From Amycolatopsis jiangsuensis (GTDB taxonomy: Bacteria > Actinomycetota > Actinomycetes > Mycobacteriales > Pseudonocardiaceae), in the NCBI RefSeq assembly GCF_014204865.1, contig NZ_JACHMG010000001.1, positions 7,900,501 to 7,964,500 of the forward strand: a stretch of 64,000 nucleotides of DNA. The letters run 5' to 3'. Both the position numbers and the translations under genes were made by a program. The notes below the pieces were generated by a model that was given only the letters and a program-made list of their open reading frames with translations, was not told the origin of the DNA and made no database searches. Each line of letters begins with the position of its first letter. Positions within the stretch are counted from its first letter, which is position 1. Positions 28,927 through 37,570 of the stretch are shown piece by piece.

Positions 28927-29170
28927 CCACCCACACTAGACTTAGTCATAGGATTTCAGGCGCAGGACACTAGCGTGCCCCGGATCCCACCCGTGTCGAC
29001 AGCCGGTGACACCCGGCCCGGGAAAACCGCTGTCCCGCCCGGGTGCCCGGCTCGGAAACCCCTGCGATGGCGGGGATTTCCGGGAACCGCGGCTTCACCC
29101 GGACCGGGGACTTGCGTCAGCATCGGAGGACATCCGGAATGGGCTCCCACACCACAGGGGAGGGATTCCG

Positions 29171-29365
29171 GTGTTCCGATGGCAGCAGGCGGAGGGAAAG
29201 CGGCACGCTCTGGAAGGGCCGTTCCCGCCGCGGCCCGACGAGACCTTCGTCGCCTTGTGCGGCGCGGAAGTCACCGTGGCGCGCGGCGATGTGCCGCAGC
29301 TCGGCGGACATTGGTTCGATCCGACGTGCGCCGAGTGCAACGCCGTGTGGCTGAGCCGGACATGA
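29171..29365 (+). CDS. Small Cys/His protein (zinc-finger-like, 64 aa)
   Basis: A 64-residue protein starting FRWQQAEGKRHAL with single Cys in FVALCGAEV, His in LGGHWFDP and a CAEC pair, which together could bind one zinc. This resembles short actinomycete zinc-finger proteins of unknown role. The start is GTG 29171 with AGGGGAGGG about 5 nt upstream. Its stop overlaps the next gene by ATGA, so the two are translationally coupled. The 200 bp between it and the IS630 end hold no gene. Confidence 0.65.
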   Translation: MFRWQQAEGKRHALEGPFPPRPDETFVALCGAEVTVARGDVPQLGGHWFDPTCAECNAVWLSRT

Positions 29366-29781
29366 CCGATCTCCGGTTGCTGGAACGGATCCGCGACCTG
29401 CAGGCCTCGCTGGCCACGGATCTGGCGTTCCTGGCCCGCGCGGTCGACGAGGAGGCGCCGAGGCCGGACGCGGTCCGCGATCTCGGTGAGCGATTGCTCG
29501 ACCTGGGCGGTGCGCTGGTCGCGCGGGCGGACGAGCTGAACGCGAAGGTGCTCGCCACACTGCCCGCGCACGGCTGGCTCCCGGAGGCCGGCGCCCGGCG
29601 GCGCGCGCTCGGCCTCGCCCACCAGGTCGGCCCGCGGCCACTGCGGTGCGGGCCGATCTTCCTCGCGTTGTGCGGCGCGGCCTGTTTCCCGTTCTACGGA
29701 CGCGATCCGGACGACCGCACCGCGCGGCACGAACTGTGCCCGGCCTGCCGCACCCGGCACGATCCCGTACGGCAGGCGTGA
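29362..29781 (+). CDS. Hypothetical protein with C-terminal Cys/His motif
   Basis: A 139-residue protein. Residues 1-70 are predicted alpha-helical (RLLERIRDLQASLATDLAFLARAVDEE). The C-terminal third has Cys in RCGP, LCGAACF and CPACRTRH, plus His, forming a possible zinc site that echoes the upstream partner (both have an ALCGA segment after FL/FVA). It overlaps the upstream gene by ATGA. No family is recognised. The pair may form one small regulatory unit. Confidence 0.65.
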   Translation: MTDLRLLERIRDLQASLATDLAFLARAVDEEAPRPDAVRDLGERLLDLGGALVARADELNAKVLATLPAHGWLPEAGARRRALGLAHQVGPRPLRCGPIFLALCGAACFPFYGRDPDDRTARHELCPACRTRHDPVRQA

Positions 29782-29838
29782 CCGGCGGTCCTCCGCTCCG
29801 CGGCGCCGGGAACCGCACGCGAGGCCTGCCGTGCGGTG

Positions 29839-30546
29839 TCAGGCAGCCGTCGGGAACGGTTCGGTGACGATCGCGGCCACGTCCACCTCCGGCGGTTCCA
29901 CGAACAGCGCGGTCGCGTTGTCGTGGCCGCCCATGGCGATGGCGGTCGAGACGAGGGTGGCGGCGGCACGGGACGGATCGGCCAGGATCCCGTCGATCGT
30001 GGCCGGGGGAAGGACCTTGTGCACGCCGTCACTGGTGAGCAGGAGACCGCCGCCGACCACCTCCGTGGTGCCGATCTCCGGCGCGGTCGTGGTGCGCACG
30101 CTCGTGGTGACCACGTGCTCCATCCGCGGCGAGTACGGCTGCCGGCGCGTGCGGAAGTACTCGGCCATGGTGTGGTCCTCGGTGAGCTTGCGGATCATGC
30201 TGCCGTCCCAGCCGTACGCACGGGCGTCGCCCACCCAGGCGATCCGGTAGCCACCCGTGAACGGCATCGCGACCACCAGCACCGCGTCACCGGTGCCGCC
30301 CAGCTTCCGCAGCGCCTGCTGGGCGTTGAGGATCGCGGTGACCGGCCCGTCCGCCACCGGAGTACGCGCGGCGGCGGCCGCCGCGGTCTGCGCGGCCCGG
30401 CCGGCGCCGGGATCGTCCCCGACCCCGTCGGCCAGCGCGAAGGTGATGCCGGGGGCACCGGCCGCGGCGTACGCACTCACCGCGTCGGCGTTGCGCGCCC
30501 GCGGACCCTGCTCGCTCGCGGTGTGCCACTGTGGATATCCGGCCAT
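29839..30546 (-). CDS. PP2C family serine/threonine phosphatase
   Basis: A 235-residue compact PP2C enzyme. Metal-binding motifs are ADGVGDDPG, WVGDARAYGWDG, LLLTSDGVHKVL and GGHDNATALFVEP. The length is close to the minimal catalytic domain, without membrane or sensor segments. ATG 30546 has GGGAGG 5 nt upstream; an upstream in-frame start lies in a less likely context. It stands alone between the convergent Cys/His genes and the glycosyltransferase terminator. Partner kinases are not in view. Confidence 0.88.
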   Translation of the reverse strand: MAGYPQWHTASEQGPRARNADAVSAYAAAGAPGITFALADGVGDDPGAGRAAQTAAAAAARTPVADGPVTAILNAQQALRKLGGTGDAVLVVAMPFTGGYRIAWVGDARAYGWDGSMIRKLTEDHTMAEYFRTRRQPYSPRMEHVVTTSVRTTTAPEIGTTEVVGGGLLLTSDGVHKVLPPATIDGILADPSRAAATLVSTAIAMGGHDNATALFVEPPEVDVAAIVTEPFPTAA

Positions 30547-30656
30547 GACGACCTCCCGGACTTCGTCTGACAGGTAACCCTTCGTCTGCGTCCAGAATGC
30601 GCTTCGTTCCTGGGAACAGCCTGAGGATTTCCCTGCTCGCGCTGTCGTCCCGGACA

Positions 30657-30700
30657 CCGGACCGGAAGGCCTGCCCCCTGCGACAGGCCTTCCGGTCCGG
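30657..30700 (-). terminator. Terminator of the GT39 gene
   Basis: CCGGACCGGAAGGCCTG and its exact complement form a 17-bp stem with a 10-nt loop, 5 bp beyond the stop of the glycosyltransferase gene on the minus strand. Confidence 0.8.
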
Positions 30701-30705
30701 GCGGG

Positions 30706-32571
30706 TCAGTACACCAGCCGGTACACGGTCTGGCCGTCCACCGTCGTGGCGGTGAAGTTCGCCGCCACCCAGTCGCCGATCTCACTCGACCCGCCACCCG
30801 GGCCGCCGCCGCGGCCGCCGTCCACGTAGTACGAGACCTCACCCGCGGCCACGTACTGCCGGAACTCCGCCAGCGTCGGCGCCGGATCGCTGCCCATCCA
30901 GCCGCCGATGCCGATCACGCCCTTGCCGCTGGCCAGCTCCAGGCTCGCCGCCGACTGGGAGCTCGTGGTCGCCGCGGCCCACTTGGTCGTGGTCCGCGCC
31001 AGCAGCTGCCCGAGCGCGGCGCTGTCGCGCTCCATCCCGGGACCACCGCCGCCGAAGCCGCCCATCCCGCCGGCTCCGCTCGTCTGCGGCCCGGAGGTCG
31101 GGATGGAACCACTGTGCGGCACGGAAACCGTCTCCACGCCGTAGGCGGCGGTCCCCGCGCCGAGCGTGACGACGGTGGCCACGGCCAGCCCGGCGATCAG
31201 CGTCCGCAGCCGCGGCAGGCCCACCACCACGAATGTGGCGGCGACCAGCCCCAGCACCACGATCACCCAGCGCAGCGCCGGCAGCCAGTCCGGCGTGCGG
31301 TCGAGCAGGATGAAGTCCCACACCGCGGTCACCGCGATCATCGCGCCCAGCAGGATGCGCGGCGCCAGGTAGGCGCGGCCCCGCCACAAGGCGTGTCCCG
31401 AGATTGCGACCACCGCGGCGATCGCCGGGGCGAGCTGCACCGCGTAGTACGGGTGGATGGTGCCGCCCATGAAGCTGAACACCACGGCGGTCACCAGCAG
31501 CCAGCCACCCCAGACCACGAGCGCGGCCCGGGTGCGGTCGGTGCGGGCCGCCCGGCGGGTGAACCACAGCCCGGCCGCCAGGCCGAGCAGCGCGGCCGGC
31601 AGCAGCCAGGAGACCTCGGTGCCGAAGCTGGCGCCGAACATCCGGCCCAGACCGGAGTCGCCCCCGAACATCGCGTTACCGCCACCGCCCCCGCCGCCGG
31701 GGCCGCCGCCCGGGCCGCCGTTGCCGTCGCCGCCGAAGATCCGGCCGAGACCGTTGTAGCCCAGCGCCAGCTCCAGCAGGCTGTCCCCGGTCGAACCGCC
31801 GATGTAGGGCCGCGACGCCGTGGGCCACAGTTCCACCAGCGCCACGAACCAGCCCGCGGACACGAGCACCGCGCCCGCCGCGGAAAGCAGGTGCAGCAAG
31901 CGTTTGCCGAGCGTCGCCGGCGCAGCCACGAGGTAGGCCAGCGCGAACGCGGGCAGCACCAGGAATGCCTGCATCATCTTGGTCAGGAAGCCGAAGCCGA
32001 TCGCGGTCCCGGCGAACACCAGCCATTTCGGGCTCGCGTTCTCGATCGCTCGGACCGTGCAGTAGGCGGCCGCCACCAGCAGCAGCACGAGCAGCGCATC
32101 CGGGTTGTTGAACCGGAACATCAGCGCGGCCACCGGGGTCAGCGCGAGCCCCGCGCCGGCCAGCAGCCCCGGCAGCGGACCGGACACCCGGCGCACGGTC
32201 AGGTACAGCAGACCGACCGACGCGACTCCCATCAGCGCCTGCGGGGCCAGCACGGTGAAACTGGAGAACCCGAAGACGCGGGCGAACGCGGTGGTCACCC
32301 ACAGGGCGGCAGGCGGTTTGTCGACAGTGATCACGTTGCCCGGGTCCAGGGAGCCGAACAGCCACGCCTGCAGGTTCTGCGTGCCGGACTGGACGGCGGC
32401 GGCGTAGAACGAGTTGCCGTAGCCGGAGGCGGTCAGGTTCCAGAAGTACAGCACCGCGGTGACCACCAGCAGGCCGAGTGCGGCGAACCGGGTCCACGGC
32501 GGGGCGTTTCCCGTGCGGTGCCGCGGATCCCGCGCCCGGGTCGCGGCGGGACGGGCGGACAGGACGGTCAT
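30706..32571 (-). CDS. GT39 family glycosyltransferase, YkcB-like
   Basis: A 621-residue polytopic membrane enzyme of the PMT/ArnT superfamily, which uses a polyprenyl-phosphate sugar donor at the outer membrane face. The first loop carries NLTASGYGNSFYAAAVQSG and ITVDKPPAALW with the catalytic Asp-Lys pair; about ten hydrophobic segments follow. A glycine run lies in a loop (about residues 275-297). A C-terminal soluble domain (LLARTTTKWAAAT..., GIGGWMGSDPAPTLAEF, VSYYVDGG) matches the YkcB C-terminal region. Its ATG overlaps by one base the stop of the GT2-GtrA gene, so the pair is coupled, like ykcC-ykcB in Bacillus. A close paralogue lies at 34001-35908. Confidence 0.9.
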   Translation of the reverse strand: MTVLSARPAATRARDPRHRTGNAPPWTRFAALGLLVVTAVLYFWNLTASGYGNSFYAAAVQSGTQNLQAWLFGSLDPGNVITVDKPPAALWVTTAFARVFGFSSFTVLAPQALMGVASVGLLYLTVRRVSGPLPGLLAGAGLALTPVAALMFRFNNPDALLVLLLVAAAYCTVRAIENASPKWLVFAGTAIGFGFLTKMMQAFLVLPAFALAYLVAAPATLGKRLLHLLSAAGAVLVSAGWFVALVELWPTASRPYIGGSTGDSLLELALGYNGLGRIFGGDGNGGPGGGPGGGGGGGNAMFGGDSGLGRMFGASFGTEVSWLLPAALLGLAAGLWFTRRAARTDRTRAALVVWGGWLLVTAVVFSFMGGTIHPYYAVQLAPAIAAVVAISGHALWRGRAYLAPRILLGAMIAVTAVWDFILLDRTPDWLPALRWVIVVLGLVAATFVVVGLPRLRTLIAGLAVATVVTLGAGTAAYGVETVSVPHSGSIPTSGPQTSGAGGMGGFGGGGPGMERDSAALGQLLARTTTKWAAATTSSQSAASLELASGKGVIGIGGWMGSDPAPTLAEFRQYVAAGEVSYYVDGGRGGGPGGGSSEIGDWVAANFTATTVDGQTVYRLVY

Positions 32572-33854
32572 CAGGACTCCTCGGGGACGGTACGCCCGCG
32601 GCGCGGGTTGAAGACCCAGCCACGCAGCAGCAGGAAGCGGAGCACTGTGGCGGCGAGGTTCGCCACGACGAGCACAGTGGTCTCCAGGACGATTCCGGGG
32701 TTCGCGGTGTGGTTGAGCAGCGCGAGCGAGCCGCTGGTCAGCACGAGACCGAGCCCGAACACGATCAGGCCCTCGAACTGGTGCCGTCCGGCGCCGGCGC
32801 GACCGCGGACGCCGAAGGTCACCCGCCGGTTCACCGCGGTGTTCGCGATGGCCGTGATCAGCAACGCGGTGAAGTTCGCCGCCTGCGCGCCCACCACGGT
32901 GCGCAGCAGCAGGAACAACAGCAGGTAGGCGGCAGTGCTGGCGACGCCCACCGCGGCGAACCGGACGAGCTGGGTGACGAGGCGGGGCGACACTCCGGGT
33001 GCCTCCACTCCGATCGGTTCCCGGCCGAGCTGCTCACGCAGCCGGTGCACCGGGATCTGCCCGGTGAAGGTGGCGCGGGTGATGCGGGCGATGCCTTTGA
33101 GGTCCGCGGTCGCGGTCGCGGCGATGTTGACCGACGAGTCCGGGTCGTCGACCCAGTCGACCGGCACCTCGTGGATCCGCAGCCCGGCACGCTGGGCGAG
33201 CACGAGCAGTTCGGTGTCGAAGAACCAGCCGGTGTCCCGCACGTGCGGCAGCAGCCGCCGCGCGACGTCCGCGCGGATGGCCTTGAAACCGCACTGCGCG
33301 TCGGAGAACCGTGCGGCGAGCGTGCTGCGGAGGATCAGGTTGTAGCAGCGTGAGATGAACTCTCGTTTGGGGCCGCGGACGACGCGCGCGCCACGGGCGA
33401 GGCGGCTGCCGATCGCGACGTCGGAATGCCCGGACAGCAGCGGCGCGACGAGCGGCCCGAACGCGGCGAGGTCCGTGGACAGGTCCACGTCCATATACGC
33501 GAGCACCGCAGCGTCCGAAGCGGACCACACCGCGTGCAGGGCCCGGCCGCGGCCCTTCTCGTCGAGGTGGTGGACCTCGACCTCGGCGAATTCGCGGGCC
33601 AGCCGCTCGGCGACCCGCAAGGTGCCGTCGGTGCTCGCGTTGTCCGCCACGGTGATCCGGTACGGGTAGCCGGATCGTTCGGCGAGGTAGGCGTGCAGCC
33701 GGCGAATGCACGGTTCGAGGTCGGCTTCCTCGTTGTAGACCGGGATGACGATGTCGAGCACGGGATGCGGGCCGCCGAGGCCGACCGGGGTCGTCCCGGG
33801 CCGCGGTGCGGGCACGGCGCCGGCGCTGCTGCGGGAGGGGGCGGTGGCGTTCAT
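32571..33854 (-). CDS. GT2 glycosyltransferase fused to GtrA-like membrane domain (YkcC-like)
   Basis: A 427-residue fusion. The N-terminal part is a GT2 domain of the dolichyl/polyprenyl-phosphate sugar synthase type (LDIVIPVYNEEADL, ADNASTDGT, YMDVDLSTDL, GFKAIR). The C-terminal 130 residues form a four-helix GtrA domain (LVRFAAVGVASTAAYLLLFLLL, ANTAVNRRVTFGVRG, FLLLRGWVFNP). It would charge a polyprenyl-phosphate with a sugar and help flip it, supplying the donor for the GT39 enzyme downstream. ATG 33854 (MNATAPSRSS) is chosen although the ribosome site is weak; GTG 33863 is an alternative. The stop and the next start overlap as TGATG. Confidence 0.88.
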   Translation of the reverse strand: MNATAPSRSSAGAVPAPRPGTTPVGLGGPHPVLDIVIPVYNEEADLEPCIRRLHAYLAERSGYPYRITVADNASTDGTLRVAERLAREFAEVEVHHLDEKGRGRALHAVWSASDAAVLAYMDVDLSTDLAAFGPLVAPLLSGHSDVAIGSRLARGARVVRGPKREFISRCYNLILRSTLAARFSDAQCGFKAIRADVARRLLPHVRDTGWFFDTELLVLAQRAGLRIHEVPVDWVDDPDSSVNIAATATADLKGIARITRATFTGQIPVHRLREQLGREPIGVEAPGVSPRLVTQLVRFAAVGVASTAAYLLLFLLLRTVVGAQAANFTALLITAIANTAVNRRVTFGVRGRAGAGRHQFEGLIVFGLGLVLTSGSLALLNHTANPGIVLETTVLVVANLAATVLRFLLLRGWVFNPRRGRTVPEES

Positions 33855-34000
33855 GACGTTCACGGTCGTCGGCGGGGCTTTGCCCACCTTGTGGTGTTGC
33901 TGTGCGGCCGCTGTGGGTCTTGCCCCACTCAGGTGATCTTGACCGGACAGCACGGAACCCCTGGGCAAGCGCAGTCGTCCAGGGGTGTGTCCGGCCGGAG

Positions 34001-35908
34001 TCAGCGGGTCAGGTCGTACACCACGACACCGTCCACAGTGGTCGGTTCGTAGTGGTCGGCCACCCAGTCGGCGATCTGCTGCGCCAGATCGCTGCCACTG
34101 CTGCGGCCGCCGGGCATGGTCATGCCGTCGCCGAGGAAGTAGTGGATTGTCCCGTTACGCACCCACTGCTCGAACTGTTCGAGGGTGGGATACGGGTCGG
34201 TGCCGTTGAACCCGCCCACCGCGAGGACCGGCTGCCCGCTGCCGAGCTGGTATCCGGCGGCGTTGTTGGAGCCCACCGTGGCCGCCACCCAGGTGTAGCC
34301 GTCGGCGCCCGCTTTCAGGAGCGCGGTCAGGTTCGAGCCCGGCAGCGTCGTGCCGAGCAGTCCGCCCGCGGGTCCGCCGCCACCCGGTCCGCCACGCATT
34401 CCGCCGCCCATCCCGCCGAAGTTCCGGCCGGACGCCGGTCCGGCGGATGGGATCGCCCCGGTGTGCGGGGTCGCCGCGGTCGCGACGCTGTACGCGCCGG
34501 TGCCGGCGAGCAGCGTCACCATCCCCGCCACCGCAAGGGATCGCGCGAACGCTCGGTTGAACTGGTTGACAAAGAACAGTCCCACGGCCGAGCACAGTCC
34601 GGCCACGAGCATGCACGGCGCGAGCCACGGTTGCCACGACGGTTCTTGCCGGAGCAGGACGAAAGTCGTGACGGTGGTCAGGGCGAGACCGCCACTGAGC
34701 AGTCCGGCGGCGACCGGGTCCGTCCGCAGCCGCCACAGCTGGACCACCGCAGTGCCGACGAGCGCGGCGATCGCCGGGGCGAGCGCGATCGTGTAGTAGG
34801 GATGGATGATCCCGCCCATGAAGCTGAAGACTGCGGCGGTGATGACCAGCCAGCCGCCCCAGATCAGCAGCGCGCCGCGGCCGGGGTCGGTCCGCGGTGC
34901 GCGGCGGGTGAACCACACCCCGGCTCCGAAGGCGAGCACCGCCGCGGGCAGCAGCCAGGCGATCCCGCCGGCCATCTCGCTGCCGAACAGCCGGAACAGC
35001 CCGGTACTGCCCCAGCCGCCGCCGGAGCCGCCACCGGGACCGCCGACGGACCCGCCGCCGACGCTGCCCGTCTCGTCGCCGGTGATCCGGCCGAAACCGT
35101 TGTAGCCCAAGGTGAGTTCGAGGAGGCTGTTGTTCTGCGAACCGCCGATGTACGGCCGGTCCGCAGCCGGCCACAGCGCGACCACGGCGAGATACCAGCC
35201 GGCCGACACGACCACGGCGGCCAGTCCGGCGAGCAGGTGCAGCAGACGTTTGCCCAGCGACGTCCGCGCGGCCACGAGGTAGGCCAAGGCGAACGCGGGC
35301 AGCACCAGGGTCGCCTGCAGCATCTTGGCCAGGAAACCGAAGCCGACCGCGGTACCGGCGAGCACCAGCCACTTCGGGCCGGCCTTCTCGATGGCGCGCA
35401 CCGTGCAGTAGGCGGCCGCGACGAGCAGCAGCACGAGCAGCGCGTCGGGGTTGTTGAAGCGGAAGATCAGCGCGGCCGCCGGCGTGAGGGTGAGCACGGC
35501 GCCGGCGATGAGCCCGGCCGCGGACCCGGACGTGCGGCGCACCGTCGCGTACATCAGCCAGGTGGAGCCCACTCCCATCAGCGCCTGCGGGACGAGCACG
35601 CTCCAGCTGCTCACTCCGAACAGCCGGGCGGAGAGGCTCATCACCCACAACGCGGCCGGCGTCTTGTCCACGGTGATGCCGTTGGCCGCGTCGCTCGAGC
35701 CGAAGAACAGCGCCTTCCAGCTGAGCGAACCGGCCTGCGCGGCGGCGGAGTAGAAGGCGTTGGCCCACCCGGAAGCCCCCAGGCCCCACAGGTAGAGCGC
35801 GGCGGTGGCGACGAGCAGGGCTGCCAGCACCGGACGTACCCACGGGGGTCGTCGCCGGGACGGGACGAGCGCGCTCGGCGCTGCTTCAGGGGTCACGACT
35901 GCGGTCAT
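34001..35908 (-). CDS. GT39 family glycosyltransferase, YkcB-like (paralogue)
   Basis: A 635-residue membrane glycosyltransferase that is a close paralogue of the 30706-32571 product: the same GASGWANAFYSAAAQAGS and ITVDKTPAALW first loop, FRFNNPDALLVLLLVAAAYCTVRAI, GGSQNNSLLELTLGYNGFGRI, a glycine-rich loop, FSFMGGIIHPYY, and a C-terminal soluble domain with AVGGFNGTDPYPTLEQFEQW. It lies upstream of the GT2-GtrA gene on the same strand with a 146-bp gap and downstream of the sensor kinase with a 70-bp gap. The two GT39 copies probably share the polyprenyl sugar made by the GT2 enzyme but may act on different acceptors. Confidence 0.9.
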   Translation of the reverse strand: MTAVVTPEAAPSALVPSRRRPPWVRPVLAALLVATAALYLWGLGASGWANAFYSAAAQAGSLSWKALFFGSSDAANGITVDKTPAALWVMSLSARLFGVSSWSVLVPQALMGVGSTWLMYATVRRTSGSAAGLIAGAVLTLTPAAALIFRFNNPDALLVLLLVAAAYCTVRAIEKAGPKWLVLAGTAVGFGFLAKMLQATLVLPAFALAYLVAARTSLGKRLLHLLAGLAAVVVSAGWYLAVVALWPAADRPYIGGSQNNSLLELTLGYNGFGRITGDETGSVGGGSVGGPGGGSGGGWGSTGLFRLFGSEMAGGIAWLLPAAVLAFGAGVWFTRRAPRTDPGRGALLIWGGWLVITAAVFSFMGGIIHPYYTIALAPAIAALVGTAVVQLWRLRTDPVAAGLLSGGLALTTVTTFVLLRQEPSWQPWLAPCMLVAGLCSAVGLFFVNQFNRAFARSLAVAGMVTLLAGTGAYSVATAATPHTGAIPSAGPASGRNFGGMGGGMRGGPGGGGPAGGLLGTTLPGSNLTALLKAGADGYTWVAATVGSNNAAGYQLGSGQPVLAVGGFNGTDPYPTLEQFEQWVRNGTIHYFLGDGMTMPGGRSSGSDLAQQIADWVADHYEPTTVDGVVVYDLTR

Positions 35909-35978
35909 GCCGCCACACTCGCGCCCCGACCTGGGGCAGCGGTATGTCCACCCTGTGCGCCTGCTGTGCAGCGCCCCT

Positions 35979-37484
35979 TCACGGCAACCGGGCGGGGGAT
36001 GACGCGGTGGGCAGCTGGCGCTGCGCGGGGACCGCCGTGGGCAGCCGGACCGCGAACTCCGTGCGGCCGGGGCGGCTGTGCACTTCGATGGTTCCGTGGT
36101 GGGCGACGAGCACCGCGGCCGCGATTGCCATGCCGAGCCCGGTCGACCCGGCCGCCCGCGATCGGGAGGAGTCGCCGCGTGCGAATCGTTCGAAGACCTC
36201 CGGCAGGAGTTCGGGCGGGATGCCCGGGCCGGTGTCGGTCACGGTCACCACGGCGCTGCCGTCTGGGGACTGCGCGAGCGCGGTGACCACCGTCGTGTCC
36301 GGCGGCGTGTGCATGCGCGCGTTCGCCAGCAGGTTGGCCAGGACCTGGTGCAGGCGTTGCACATCGCCGAGCACGAAGACCGGCGCGTCCGGCAGTGCGA
36401 GCTGCCAGTGGTGCCCCGGTCCCGCCACGTGCGCGTCGCTCACCGCGTCCGCGACGAGCCGGGACAGGTCGACCTCGGCGACGTCGAGCGGGCGGCCCGC
36501 GTCGAGCCGCGCGAGCAGCAGCAGGTCCTCCACGAGCGTCGTCATCCGGCCGGCCTCGGATTCGATGCGGCTCATGGACCGGGCGACGTCGGAGGGCACC
36601 AGCGCGCGGCCGCGTCCGGCCAGCTCCGCGTACCCGCGGATGGCCGCGAGCGGGGTGCGCAGCTCGTGACTGGCATCCGCGACGAACTGGCGGGCCCGCA
36701 GCTCGCTCACGTGCCGGGCCTCCAGTGCCGCGGAGATGTGCCCGAGCATCAGGTTGAGTGCCGCGCCGACCTGGCCCACCTCGGTGCGCGGGTCGGTGTC
36801 CGGATCGGGCACCCGTACGGACAGGTCGACGTGACCGCGGTCCAGCGGCAGTTCCGACACCCGCGACGCGGTCGCAGCGACCCGCTCGAGCGGGCGCAGC
36901 GTGCGGCGCACCGCGAACGCGCCGACGAACGCCGCCGCGGTCACCCCGGCCGCCGCCACGCCGAACAGGATCAGCCCGACGGTCAGGAGCGTCTGCTGCA
37001 TCTGGTCCAGCGGTACCCCGGTCACCACCACGCCGCCGGGAATCGGCATCGCGGTGAGCCGGTAGTCCCCGAGGTCCCCGATCGTGCTCGTGTAGGCATG
37101 ACCGTCCGGTGGGAGACCCTGCAGCACCGCCACTTCGTCCGGGGTCAGCGTGATGCGCTCGCCATGCGCCGACAGCGCGCCGCCGTTCACGAGCCTGCCG
37201 TCGGAGAAGTGCACGTTGACCGTTCCCGCGCCCTGCCCGGGGGCGTCCAGCGGGTTGTGCCCGCCGAGCGGTCCGTCGTGCGTGGCGAACTCCTTCGCGC
37301 GGCCGGCCGCGGCATACAGCTGGTTGTCGGCCTGCGACGTGAGGAACGCCCGCAACGCGAACTCGCTCACCACGCCGATCACCAGGCACACAAAGGAGAG
37401 CAGCAGCACGATCGCCACGGTCAGCTTCACGCGTAGCGAGAGCCGCCCAAAGCGGGTGGCAGCGAGCTTCGCGCGAACAGTCAC
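35979..37484 (-). CDS. Two-component sensor histidine kinase (orphan)
   Basis: A 501-residue membrane kinase: helix 1 at about residues 20-45 (VKLTVAIVLLLSFVCLVIGVV), an extracellular domain of about 120 residues, helix 2 at about 165-190, a HAMP linker, the H box FVADASHELRTPLAAIRGYAEL, an N box LANLLANARMHTP, and G boxes DTGPGIPPE and GSTGLGMAI. The start is GTG 37484. Related kinases normally follow their response-regulator gene, but the upstream neighbour here is a fructosamine kinase-like gene, so no cognate regulator is in view. It precedes the glycosyltransferase genes on the same strand and may sense surface sugar or lipid state. Confidence 0.9.
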   Translation of the reverse strand: MTVRAKLAATRFGRLSLRVKLTVAIVLLLSFVCLVIGVVSEFALRAFLTSQADNQLYAAAGRAKEFATHDGPLGGHNPLDAPGQGAGTVNVHFSDGRLVNGGALSAHGERITLTPDEVAVLQGLPPDGHAYTSTIGDLGDYRLTAMPIPGGVVVTGVPLDQMQQTLLTVGLILFGVAAAGVTAAAFVGAFAVRRTLRPLERVAATASRVSELPLDRGHVDLSVRVPDPDTDPRTEVGQVGAALNLMLGHISAALEARHVSELRARQFVADASHELRTPLAAIRGYAELAGRGRALVPSDVARSMSRIESEAGRMTTLVEDLLLLARLDAGRPLDVAEVDLSRLVADAVSDAHVAGPGHHWQLALPDAPVFVLGDVQRLHQVLANLLANARMHTPPDTTVVTALAQSPDGSAVVTVTDTGPGIPPELLPEVFERFARGDSSRSRAAGSTGLGMAIAAAVLVAHHGTIEVHSRPGRTEFAVRLPTAVPAQRQLPTASSPARLP

Positions 37485-37570
37485 CCCTCGAGCGTGCGAG
37501 GACTCTGTGTGGCTGCGATATGTGCCGCCTGTGAGTCCGCTGTGCGGTCGTCAGTGCGTGCAGGTCAGTT

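Larger units (their letters stand above)
26480..28970 (-). mobile_element. IS630-family element, split by an IS110-family element
   Basis: The ends are 18-bp perfect inverted repeats, GTGTCCTGCGCCTGAAAT at 26480-26497 and its complement at 28953-28970, flanked by TA direct repeats (26478-26479 and 28971-28972) inside CTAG, the known IS630 target. Without the inner element the IS is 1133 bp. Its transposase gene runs on the minus strand from 28926 to 26477 and is interrupted at 26779-28138. The element is non-autonomous while the insertion remains. Confidence 0.92.

Noticed and set aside
31114..32928. A 604-codon plus-strand frame over the GT39 and GT2 genes, and similar at 33902-36286
   Set aside because: Gln/Arg/His-rich shadow frames opposite clear membrane enzymes; no domain and no start signal.
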